Shown here: in pieces, positions 35,260 through 44,365 of the stretch | How the letters are laid out: every line of letters begins with the position of its first letter | Numbering within the stretch: the stretch's first letter is position 1 | Source of the DNA: Pyrenula massariospora | Taxonomy: Eukaryota > Ascomycota > Eurotiomycetes > Pyrenulales > Pyrenulaceae | Assembly (NCBI GenBank): GCA_021030905.1 | Contig: JAGFMI010000007.1 | Location: 496,001 to 560,000, forward strand | Direction of reading: 5' to 3' | Length of the DNA stretch: 64,000 nucleotides | The notes under the pieces: generated by a model | Seen by the model: only the letters and a program-made list of their open reading frames with translations | Told to the model about the DNA's origin: nothing | Database searches by the model: none | Position numbers and translations under genes: made by a program

Positions 35260-36358
35260 ATGTCGTGGGCAGGTGAGCGCACTCAGCATTCTCTGCTTCC
35301 GCGAACGGAACTGACTATCTCACTTCAGGCTTCAAGAAAAATGTCAATAGAGCGACGACCCAGGTGATGATGAAAACGGGTATGCCGGATGCACCATTCA
35401 CGCTCCAATGTTGCCTACGCGCCGAAGCTGAACATGGATATAGGGCATGTCGAGAGGACAAACGACCGAGACTACGAAGTCGAAGAACGGTACACTTTAG
35501 AAACCTGCCTGTCAGAACACACAGACTGAGCCTCTCTCTAGCCGATTCAGAACATTAGAGTCCGCGGCAAACCGGTTACAAAAAGAAGCAAAAGGATACC
35601 TAGATTCGCTGCGAGGTAAGGCGTTGACGGGAACTCGTCATTTGAGACTGTCCTGACCGACCTTAAATAGCAATGACTGCTTCGCAAATGCGCATTGCTG
35701 AGACTATTGACGCTTTCTACGGTGATGCAGGCACCCGCGACGGTGTGAGCAGATCGTACAAACAAGCGGTGGAAGATCTCGACGCAGAGACTATTAAAGC
35801 ACTTGATGGGCCCTATAGGTACGCTGACTTCAGAAGAGTCTCAACCGAGACTCTCATATCCTCGTCGCTGCTGAACATGCATTAATTTCCTATGCACTAC
35901 ACAGAACCGCCGTCCTCGAACCTATCTCCCGCTTCTGCGCCTATTTCCCTGACATAAACGAATGTATTAAAAAACGTAATAACAAACTCCTTGATTACGA
36001 TAGCGTCCGTGCTCGCGTCAAGCGCCTCGTCGAGAAACCTGACAAAGACGTTACCAAACTGCCCCGCGCGGAACGTGAGGCCGAAATGGCCAAGCAGGCC
36101 TATGAACAACTCAACGAACAACTCTTTACGGAATTGCCTCAACTGATTGATCTAAGAGTACCATATCTGGACCCGAGTTTCGAGGCCCTCGTAAAGATTC
36201 AGCTGAGGTTTTGCGCGGAGGCATACAGCAGGATGGCACAGGTGCAGCAATATCTAGACAAGGATACGAGGGATCAGTATGCAAACGGGGAGCTGGACGG
36301 AAGAGTTGAGCAGGTCCTGCAGGAGATTAGGGACTTGAGCATCGCTGGAACCGTATGA
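35260..36358 (+). CDS. hob3: BAR domain protein Hob3/Rvs161
   Basis: Six exons, 35260-35272, 35329-35379, 35444-35489, 35551-35615, 35671-35818 and 35905-36358, give 258 residues; the first exon encodes only four codons plus one base. The chain starts MSWAGFKKNVNRATTQVMMKTG, followed by HVERTNDRDYEVEER, LQKEAKGYLDSLRAMTASQMRIAETI and a C-terminal helix LFTELPQLIDLRVPYLDPSFEALVKIQ, as in Rvs161/Hob3 proteins. These form crescent-shaped BAR dimers (with Rvs167/Hob1) that bend membrane at endocytic sites and organise cortical actin. Between EVEER and LQKEAKG the spliced sequence reads TLESAANR; orthologues usually have a few more residues (RRYRTMEAAS-type), so this exon border (35489/35551) may be off or the protein may be slightly shorter. 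The gene is otherwise of normal length. Confidence 0.93.
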
Positions 36359-37336
36359 GACGTATGATTATTGTTCAGGCTGGAAGGCGGACGTGGCGGA
36401 CGAAGTTTATGGCAGTCTCCGGGAATTCTCGAGAACGTACGGTCAAGGGGTGTTTTGGTAAATACTGTTTGCATTGGCCACGGGGTATTGTTGATGAGGT
36501 TCAAAGCATTTTAATTCGATCTGAACTTAGTATCGAGCTTCAGTCTAATTGACCCAGTTAAACAATGCTCCTACATGTATGATGTGGAGCGCCGGAATAC
36601 CCTTTTTAGGAGCCGCCAGAGCGTTAGAGGTGCAACTCGAGACCTTTGGACTTGGGGACTCCCCCTGCGCCCGAATTTTAGCCGGAATGTGGTGCCACGA
36701 CTTCTGTCCCCAGCCTCGACCATCTATTTGTTACGCGACGCCCAACGACGTCCGGTCATGGTGACCGTTCTCGCGTACAACTTGCTCTCTCTCATCCATA
36801 CAGAACGATGGGCGCCTCACTGCAATAAAATGCAACATTTACACGTACCATTTCCAGGTACGAGGCCTTCAACGCCCTTAGCCGGTCGGCGTAGATTTTG
36901 CTGAGGTATGCAGCTTGACATTTTCTCAAAATTACAGTAGCCGTAAGTGAGCAGTGCGCCTAGCGTGATCATCGGATATTGTGTGAAATCATGCATCCTT
37001 TCTTATTTTTCTCGAGAATCCAGTATCCAATCAGGTTTGCAGTGGTTGTTTACAATGTGGGTGTGGGCTCCAGCCTTGTTCAAGGCTGTTGACCGTTCAC
37101 CTGGCGCGTAATCGGCCATCGAAGCGAAATTCATCCCATCGTCTGCTTGCCACCCTAAAGAACTATCATAAACGCAACGAACACGCGTCTTCATGCTTCT
37201 TGATTCGTCGTACACTGAACATGTCGGTGATGTATCCTACCGCAACCTTCCAATCTTCTCTTGTCAATTAATTGACCTCTGGACGAAGTTATAGTAGAGC
37301 TTTCTAGAGAGCTTACAAAGGAAGCAAAATCCATGA
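36359..37336. other. Intergenic region, no gene seen
   Basis: Short frames at 36549-36904 have no motif. It contains the hob3 3' end and the HET gene promoter. No repeats or RNA genes recognised. Confidence 0.45.
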
Positions 37337-39685
37337 ATGCGAACAACCGTCATGTCCGAAGCCGCAGCCACAATTCAGCTTCATGACCAAGCTAAATCCC
37401 ACAATACGGCAGAATCCTTAGCAATCGACTGCGAGTTGTTTAAGAAGCGCGAGGTTCCTCAAAAAAGCTCTCATCCTCTATCGAAATCAAGAAAAGCCAC
37501 TTGCATGAAATCCGTGTTTAAAAATACAACGACAACGCAGCTGTTGGGCCTTTCGGACTGCGCTCAAGCAGGCCTCCTCTGCCCGAGATGTTCGGCGCTG
37601 GATCTCGCATCCGTCTTAGATTTAGCAAATATGGAGCTAAATCGACCGAGTTCAAATACGTACAAGTGTCGATTCCTGTGTTCTATCGGCGTCTTGCCAG
37701 ACTACGTGGAATCATTACCATGCCCTCTTTGTAAATTATTCTCTGCCACACGTTGCGTACGATCGGAACTGAACCCCGATGGTCAATACTCTTTGGCCGC
37801 CTGTTCAAGTATGCAGGTTTTCCGTTTGGGGGATCTGACAGATAAGGAGCACAACATCGATACTTTGATGCTTGACGTAGTCCCTAGTACCTGGTACTCG
37901 ACTGACCAAATGAAATGCCTTGGATTGCCTGATTTAACAAATACATCTTACCGCTTTATCAATGCAATGCCGTCGGATGCTTTCAAGTCACAGAACACTC
38001 TTTATGTCCGCCGAATGCTCCCTAACGATGTAGACTATCATGTCATGAGAAGCTGGCTAAATTTTTGTAATAAGCATCACTGGAACACCTGCTGGGGGAA
38101 AAACATCGGGGATTTTGATGACCTGCTCAAGCATTTTGCCGGGTTCAAAGTGATCGACTGCGAAGAGCGAAAAGTCGTCCCCGCTCCATATCGTTGCCAG
38201 TATCTTGCTTTGAGCTACGTCTGGGGTAACCGGCCGTTCTCGTACTGTCAAGACAGCCTAGAGCCAAGATTTGTACCACAGCTTATCGAAGACGCTATCT
38301 CTATTGTTTTACAACTGGAATATCGCTATCTCTGGGTCGATCGCTATTGTATTGATCAAGAGAACAATGATGACAAACACAACCAGATCCGCAATATGGG
38401 CCAAGTGTATGCGGCTGCCGAAGTTACGATCATAGCATCTTCCGCCGATGATCCTTGGACTAGTGGCTTGCCAGGTGTCGGCAAAACCGGCCGGGATACT
38501 CAGATGACCGCTACTGTCGGAGCCTACTCATTGAATGCTTTTATACCTAGCCGCATATCCCGGGACTCCGTGTCCAGATCAAAGTGGGCTTCTCGAGCGT
38601 GGACTTATCAGGAAGCGATTCTGAGTCAACGGCGGCTGATATTTACAAAGGATCAAGTCCTATTCGAGTGCAGAGCGATGGAATGTCAAGAGTCTTTGCA
38701 TATTCCTTTGGAATGTTTTAACACTACAGAAAAGAAGAACTTCAAGAAACACATAAGAAGCAGTAATCTTCGTCTGTTCCCTTCAAACGGTCTTGGGAGC
38801 TTCAGCGTCGAGATTGTTGATCGGATCAATGAATATACATGTCGTCGACTCTCTTACCCCGCTGACGCAATCAATGGTATGCTCGGTATATTTGAGACGT
38901 TTAGGAGTAGGGAGCGCCCTGTTCATCACTTTTGCGGAATCCCGGTCCTGCCTAAAACATGTTTCAAAGAATCCTTCTACAACGGTAGTAATCATTATTA
39001 CGGAAATAACGCAAACGAACGTCTCGTCTATGGCCTTTCTTGGCACTCGTTCTACACGCAAACGGTGGACCCCTCGACGTCTAGACGTGTTTCGTCCTTC
39101 CCAAGTTGGTCATGGGCGGGCTGGGAGCTTCCAGGAATGGCCACATTTGGTGCCCATGATCAAAATTTCGACCTTGTTGGAGCGGCACCCTCTGCTGCAG
39201 TGTTCAGTCTTGAATATGAGAGCGGTGAACTAATCCCATGGGTCAATATCGTCAACGAGCCAGGCTATGAATGGAGGCTCAAGAAAGCTCTCCCATATCT
39301 TCATGTGGTGACCCAAGTGGTCAAACTCAGCTTCTCATATGGAGAAAGCGCGCGACGCTTTCACGCCGCAATCCATGGTTTCCATAATACACCAGTATTC
39401 TTCGATGAAAGCACCGCCGAAGGATCGAGTCTACAAAATCGATTACTGCTAAAAGGCGAAAATCTGGAAGGAATTATACTCAGTATGACAAGAACTGTGG
39501 TGAGCCAGCAGAGACGGAGTGAAGACGCACCTACCTCAAAAGCAACAATACTAGTTATTCAGGAAGTGATAGGGCCAGACGGCCCCTATCATGAGAGAAT
39601 CGGGATAATAATCGGCGCGCTGGTGCACAATGCAGTGTTGAGAAAGAAGCTCGCCGGTACAACACGACACATTAAACTTGGATAA
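37337..39685 (+). CDS. HET-domain protein (heterokaryon incompatibility type)
   Basis: A single exon encodes 782 residues (777 from the second Met at 37352). The N-terminal part has CxxC and CPLC pairs (LLCPRCSALDL; LPCPLCKLF), a frequent start of fungal HET proteins, perhaps a metal-binding module. The HET domain starts near residue 285 with YLALSYVWG, then LEYRYLWVDRYCIDQ, MGQVYAAAEVTIIASS and SRAWTYQEAILSQRRLIF, and ends near residue 460. The C-terminal half has SFPSWSWAGW, typical of the family. HET proteins trigger growth arrest or cell death when unlike strains fuse, but most family members have no tested role and the trigger of this one is unknown. Length, motif order and open frame look normal, so the gene is probably active. 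It has no partner gene with an obvious function next to it. Confidence 0.92.
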   Translation: MRTTVMSEAAATIQLHDQAKSHNTAESLAIDCELFKKREVPQKSSHPLSKSRKATCMKSVFKNTTTTQLLGLSDCAQAGLLCPRCSALDLASVLDLANMELNRPSSNTYKCRFLCSIGVLPDYVESLPCPLCKLFSATRCVRSELNPDGQYSLAACSSMQVFRLGDLTDKEHNIDTLMLDVVPSTWYSTDQMKCLGLPDLTNTSYRFINAMPSDAFKSQNTLYVRRMLPNDVDYHVMRSWLNFCNKHHWNTCWGKNIGDFDDLLKHFAGFKVIDCEERKVVPAPYRCQYLALSYVWGNRPFSYCQDSLEPRFVPQLIEDAISIVLQLEYRYLWVDRYCIDQENNDDKHNQIRNMGQVYAAAEVTIIASSADDPWTSGLPGVGKTGRDTQMTATVGAYSLNAFIPSRISRDSVSRSKWASRAWTYQEAILSQRRLIFTKDQVLFECRAMECQESLHIPLECFNTTEKKNFKKHIRSSNLRLFPSNGLGSFSVEIVDRINEYTCRRLSYPADAINGMLGIFETFRSRERPVHHFCGIPVLPKTCFKESFYNGSNHYYGNNANERLVYGLSWHSFYTQTVDPSTSRRVSSFPSWSWAGWELPGMATFGAHDQNFDLVGAAPSAAVFSLEYESGELIPWVNIVNEPGYEWRLKKALPYLHVVTQVVKLSFSYGESARRFHAAIHGFHNTPVFFDESTAEGSSLQNRLLLKGENLEGIILSMTRTVVSQQRRSEDAPTSKATILVIQEVIGPDGPYHERIGIIIGALVHNAVLRKKLAGTTRHIKLG

Positions 39686-40811
39686 GAAGGTGTACTTGAG
39701 CTGTGCGCGCTGAAAACGCGTGAATGCACCTGCCGTGTCTACTTCTTTCTGTACCGAGTTCCTAACCATTCCAGGTCTTGCCTTTACGTCCACATACGCT
39801 CGTAAGGGAGACCGCAAGCGTTGGGAGCGCCACATGTGTGCCAAAGGCAGACATGAAGGACCCGATGAAGCTATGTCCGTGGTCATTCTCCAACAGAGCT
39901 ACTCTTGTCTTTTCCTTCTTGCGTCCCTCGAACCAAACCGACGAGATCGACATTTGCATAGTGTTAGGCAGGCACATACTTGTATAAGGAAGGATAAAAG
40001 TGTCTCCGGGAGAAAGGTGTCTCTGCCAAGTGTCTGTCCGGAAATAAGCAGAGATAACTCGGCGTAGCGCAAGTTGCCGCCAAGTCAGGACATGCTAGGC
40101 GAGGAGAAGACTTTCGGCCCCCATAACCGGGCTAAGATCATGGTGATTTCCGTGCCGCCTTTCTTGGGGCCAAACCGCCAAGAGGCGGAAAACATTGATT
40201 CCAGACTCGAAGAACAAAAATGGGGCCGGATTCGTTCCGTGATTGAATCTCACTAGCTCAACCACTAGCTAGAGAGTCCCCGATTCCGAGTAACCTTGGT
40301 TTTTCTCGATGGCTATCTCCTACAGCCGTAGACGCCATTGGTTGTCTCCAAGTGCAGGACTGAGTGCATACTTGAATGGTACTTCATCCTGTGAGTTTGA
40401 AGTTGTTTTCCTTTCGGTGCTAGCTACTCCTACAACTAGGTAGATCTAGCTAGAAGGAGGGGCTGCCACACCAGTAAACTAGACGAAGGATCGAAGCCAT
40501 GAGCCGCTCTCCCAATCATTAAGGTTTTCGGGTCGGCCCAGGCCTTTGGTCGGTCTATCAAAGGGGGAGAGCCCCTCGCTCTGATACGCCCTTCAGTTCG
40601 ACTAAACGGTACCAAGCACCTCGTCCTGAGCGAATTTGGTCGACGCCAGAGGATGACAATGGACTAACTCCAAGACGAATTTCCCATCTACGTATATATG
40701 GACGTGTTTTCTCTGTTTAAATCTTCGTTTTCCGTGCTATCATTCCTTTCAATTTCCTGATTCCACTGCATAAAGGTTTTCGCCCTTGATCCCAAAGAGC
40801 ATTCAAGCAAA
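39686..40811. other. Intergenic region upstream of the secreted DUF3237-like gene
   Basis: No supported gene; the frame at 39720-40067 has no motif. The stretch includes the HET gene 3' end and, close to its right end, a TATA-like element listed separately. The sequence CTAGCTCAACCACTAGCTAG near 40254 has a small inverted repeat. Confidence 0.45.
40693..40699 (+). promoter_or_regulatory. TATA-like element before the DUF3237-like gene
   Basis: TATATAT lies 113 bp before the start codon at 40812, a normal distance for a TATA box with a short leader. A CT-rich stretch follows within the leader. The role is inferred from position. Confidence 0.45.
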
Positions 40812-41416
40812 ATGCGCTTCCCAGGTCTTGCCAACGCTCTCATTCTCTTTGGCCTGTTCTGCGTATCTGCCGTCAGCCAGTCTTTTGACCCGCCGTCTCT
40901 CACTCCTTTATTCACGATCAGGAACAATTTGGCCCCAGGTCTACCTCCGGTGCCAATTGCTCAGGGGGGCCTGCAACTTAGTAAGGCAATTGTGCATTGG
41001 CCCTGGCGCGTCCACTCTGCTAAAATGTTCTACAGTCGAGCCACTGACCGGCGGCACCATCGCGGGCCCGGCCTTCAACGGCACTTTTGGCCCGGGGCTT
41101 GCATATCCCACCGTCGACACCGGGAACACCGTGCAGTTCCCGCAAATCGTGCTCTACGGGACTTCAACGGACAATTCAACGGATTTCCTAGCCATCGTGA
41201 CGGGAGTGGGGTCGCCAAGTGACCAATTCGTTAGGGTGGTGAGTTGGGAGATTATTTAATGCGGCGGCTTGTGACTGACACCCCGTGAAGCAACTGACTA
41301 TTGGTGGGGCCTACTCCTACCTGCAGAACGTGTTCATCGTCGGACATATTCAGGCAGACAGGACTACCGGCCAGGTGGTTGCGCCTTGTTGGTGCTTGGA
41401 CTGTGCCATCCAATGA
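40812..41416 (+). CDS. Secreted DUF3237-like protein (165 aa)
   Basis: Three exons, 40812-40980, 41036-41238 and 41291-41416, give 165 residues with introns of 55 and 52 nt. A signal peptide (core ALILFGLFCVSAV, cut near Ser22) leads into LTPLFTIRNNL, LTGGTIAGPAFNGTFGPG, PQIVLYGTSTDNSTDFLAIVTG and GSPSDQFVRV. This order resembles fungal secreted DUF3237 proteins, where a GG-x-GPxfnG turn is usual. The family has a beta-barrel fold and no established function. The C-terminus (VVAPCWCLDCAIQ) contains three cysteines and is unusual; a further intron near 41383 could change it, so the last exon end is uncertain. A TATA-like box lies upstream. Confidence 0.62.
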
Positions 41417-42268
41417 CAAACGATTCAAGTTGGCAATTATTGAGGAACGGAAGGCGGTTTGGATTCTAGGTCGAACTTGATAACAGTGTCGGTGAGGCTT
41501 ATGTGGACTGAACAAATTAAAGTTGTGGGCTAAGAATCATTTAAACAGAGACTTTTATATAATATTTTTAATATAATCTAGTATAGATGTATTAAACTCA
41601 AAAAATGTAAAAATCCAATTTAATTTTATTTAACCTTGTTATATTTTTTAATAAAATTAGGACTGCCTGCCAAGCCCCCTGGCTCCCACCACTATATAAC
41701 GTGGCGGAGAGACCTTTGGAAGAATCAAGCATTCATTTAGCAACGCTGTCAGTGTTAGTAGTTGGAAATCCACTGAATCAGAGACGGCTTTGCTATTCTT
41801 CCGCTCCTCGCGTTCCTCAATTGGACTCCATGCGAATCTGGTTCGGTTCTCCTATTACGTCGTTCTGCAGCTGCTCGCTGGAGCTGACAGTCGTGTAAGC
41901 TGACGTAGATCCTTACGAGGAGTTATTAATGCCAAGATAAGTGTGAAACCCACTCTTGGCAAATGATTTCTTTAAGAAAGACCTCAGTCTCTCGTAGAGT
42001 GAGCCTCTTGCGGATTAGTGGCCTGATATCCTGCAGCTGGCGAATTGATGCGGTGTAACATCAACTATACAACCAATCAATAGACTATCATGTCTTTCCC
42101 GGCACCGGAGTCACCAAGCGCTCCGGCAACCTATCTGGGAGGGGGGGGGGGATTCTAGTGGTCTATATAAGCCCGCTGCTCGCCGACATCTACCTAGTTT
42201 TCTCAATCGTCTCACCTTTACTACATTCCTCAGCTGTGAGTCCATTCCACGGATCTAAATTTCGAACC
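41417..42268. other. Intergenic region with AT-rich block and poly-G tract
   Basis: A strongly AT-rich block (about 41519-41660) contains runs such as TATATAATATTTTTAATATAA. It is followed by TATATAA at 41693-41699, which has no clear gene after it (the frame 41701-41898 has no motif). A run of eleven G lies at about 42141-42151, just before the TATA box of the knottin-like gene. Confidence 0.6.
42164..42170 (+). promoter_or_regulatory. TATA box of the knottin-like gene
   Basis: TATATAA sits 99 bp before the start codon at 42269, preceded by the poly-G run and followed by a pyrimidine-rich leader (CTCAATCGTCTCACCTTTAC). This is the best placed TATA box in the window and suggests a strong, regulated promoter. 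Confidence 0.55.
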
Positions 42269-42505
42269 ATGAAGCTCTACGCTATTGTCCTTGCCCTAGC
42301 TGCGCTTGCCGCTGCTGATGCAGGCACCAACTTCGAACCCCGTGCCGGATGCTCTCAAAAGGGCCAATACTGCAATGGCGGTACCTTCTTGTGCTGCCCG
42401 GGCCAGGGCAGATGCTCGGGAAATGTGGTATGTCCGATAATTATTTACCTGTGAAATTCTGAGTGAAGGTGAAATGGATTGCTGAATAACTTCTAGTGCA
42501 AATAG
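42269..42505 (+). CDS. Secreted knottin-like cysteine-rich peptide (55 aa)
   Basis: Two exons, 42269-42427 and 42497-42505, separated by a 69-nt intron (GTATGT to TTCTAG), encode 55 residues; the second exon contributes only Cys-Lys and the stop. Residues 1 to about 17 are a signal peptide. The mature peptide has six cysteines with spacing C-x6-C-x6-CC-x5-C-x4-C, the inhibitor cystine knot arrangement with an adjacent central pair. It is rich in Gly and carries a Pro after the pair. Knottins occur as protease inhibitors, antimicrobial peptides and venom peptides; in fungi few are known, and some act as effectors. A role cannot be read from sequence. A retained intron would give a different tail, but the next codons still supply a sixth cysteine. 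The gene has a good TATA box. Confidence 0.72.
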
Positions 42506-44365
42506 ACGATACCGGAGGGGAGGGGGTTTAAACAGATGACCCTTGGATAAGCAAAACACTGATGGGCACCTTGTGTCTCTAGCAATGCTATCAAGTTGAC
42601 AAGAGCATCCTGGGTTGAAGAGTTCCAAGGTTGTCAGCCAAAGTTGTTTATCGACAATAGGAAGCAAATATTTCATAGAATCTTTCGCTCATTCAGCTGT
42701 TAGTCTGCTTTTGTAGGACTATCGGAATCTGTTTATACCGCGGGATCCGAAGCTCTTCTAATCTAAAGCATATGAGGATAGCGCTTTGTACAAGCCGACC
42801 TACGACTCAGGAACGTGCTTGGGCATCATATTTTGGCTTGGCTGTTCGTAGGTTCCCGGAGCCCTAGAGTCCGACATCCCCGAGAAGAGGTCTGAAGGAG
42901 TTTCGAGGGCAGATGTGGTTCAGATTTCTATCAACCGAAGTCGACTTTCACTCATTCTGTCTTTTGTTCTTTTATTCTAGGAGCTAAGGAGCTCAAATGA
43001 TTTTGTTAAACATCAATTTGATATCGACCCAGCATATCTTAAGTGAACGGAAATATACTCTCTTTAGGGCTATCAAGTTCTCTACCGCATCGAATACCCC
43101 AAAATATAAGAAGGAATGTGATTATTAGAGTCTATATGAAGGCTAGCCCAAGCCATTAACCCAAATATCTACAAGTATCTAACATGCGCCGAACCAAATA
43201 AAACAAGATCATCACACATATCAGCGGACATGAAAGCGAAAACAGTTAACCATATCTAGAACCACATGATTCCCACCACGAGGCCAATGACAACAGCCAT
43301 ACAGCTTCCATGCGGCTCCCGCGAGTGCCGACCGGCGGCAGCATCAGAGGAGTCCTCGGGCCCCCATCTTTTGAACTGGCTTAGATGGCGATTGGATCTC
43401 CGTTAAATTCAAATCCGACGAATGGGGGTATTAATGTGAGCGGCATTTCCGCCGTGTAGAAAATCGATCTAGTTAGCGTACTCTGATCCGCGGGATGAGA
43501 GCTCGTCTCCCGAGGTTAACCGCCGCGCGACATATCTGTTGGCACATTGTGCGGATGGCAGACGATTGTCCTGGTTGGTCGGTGTGATTATGTATGTTTG
43601 AGGTGTGTAAGGCGGTTGGGAATGAAGATTGGTTGAAGGATGAATATAATGCGTTTCGACCCAAGCTGCGATTGGAGAAAGATGCGAGGAATGGATAATC
43701 GTCAAAAGTGCTGGATGAAATAGGATCCGAATGCGCGGCTAAACAAGAATGACGGTTCACGCGAAAGTCGACTTTTGTTCACGAGGGGGGGTTTCGCTCG
43801 CCGAGATCGCAGCGCGGATTGCCCACTCGCGCCGTGCGCGGTAGTGAATTGACTCGGGACCGATGCGGTGCTACAGCACGCTATGGCTGCCTGCATTTGT
43901 ACAGACCCTAATAATTATTTCTCCATCCAGCATAGGCCTATCCAGGCAATAATGGGAATGGTTCCAGGAGACTAGACTGAGGATGTCCTTACGCTGACTA
44001 TGCCTCTTAGTGTTACTGCAGCTGTACTGTGGTAGCGGCGGATCGGATGCTCGCCCCGAGTTTCTGCTGTGTCTACAGGGAGGTCCCGCCGTATAGCATA
44101 GCGAGGGTTCAAGCACAGTGTGAGACTGTATGGCACGGCGCGACGTTACATGAAATGAATTGAAGTAAAGGGAATTCTAGTAATTGTTGATACTTTCCTA
44201 TCTTCTATTTTCTGCGGGTCTATTCATATGAAATATCTCCCAATACCCCCCACCATCGCCCGGGGCATGAACCAAAAGAGTCTCCCTTCGCCATCGCTAT
44301 GCATGTCTATCCACTAATACTGAATGCTCATATCTTCCGTTCCGTCCAAGAGTATGTACCACGTG
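42506..44365. other. Intergenic region, no gene seen
   Basis: About 1.9 kb without a supported gene. Minus frames at 43469-43760 and 43702-44116 have no motif. The region contains the 3' ends of two convergent genes, so its length is not explained by promoters. No transposon ends, tRNA or repeats recognised. Confidence 0.45.
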
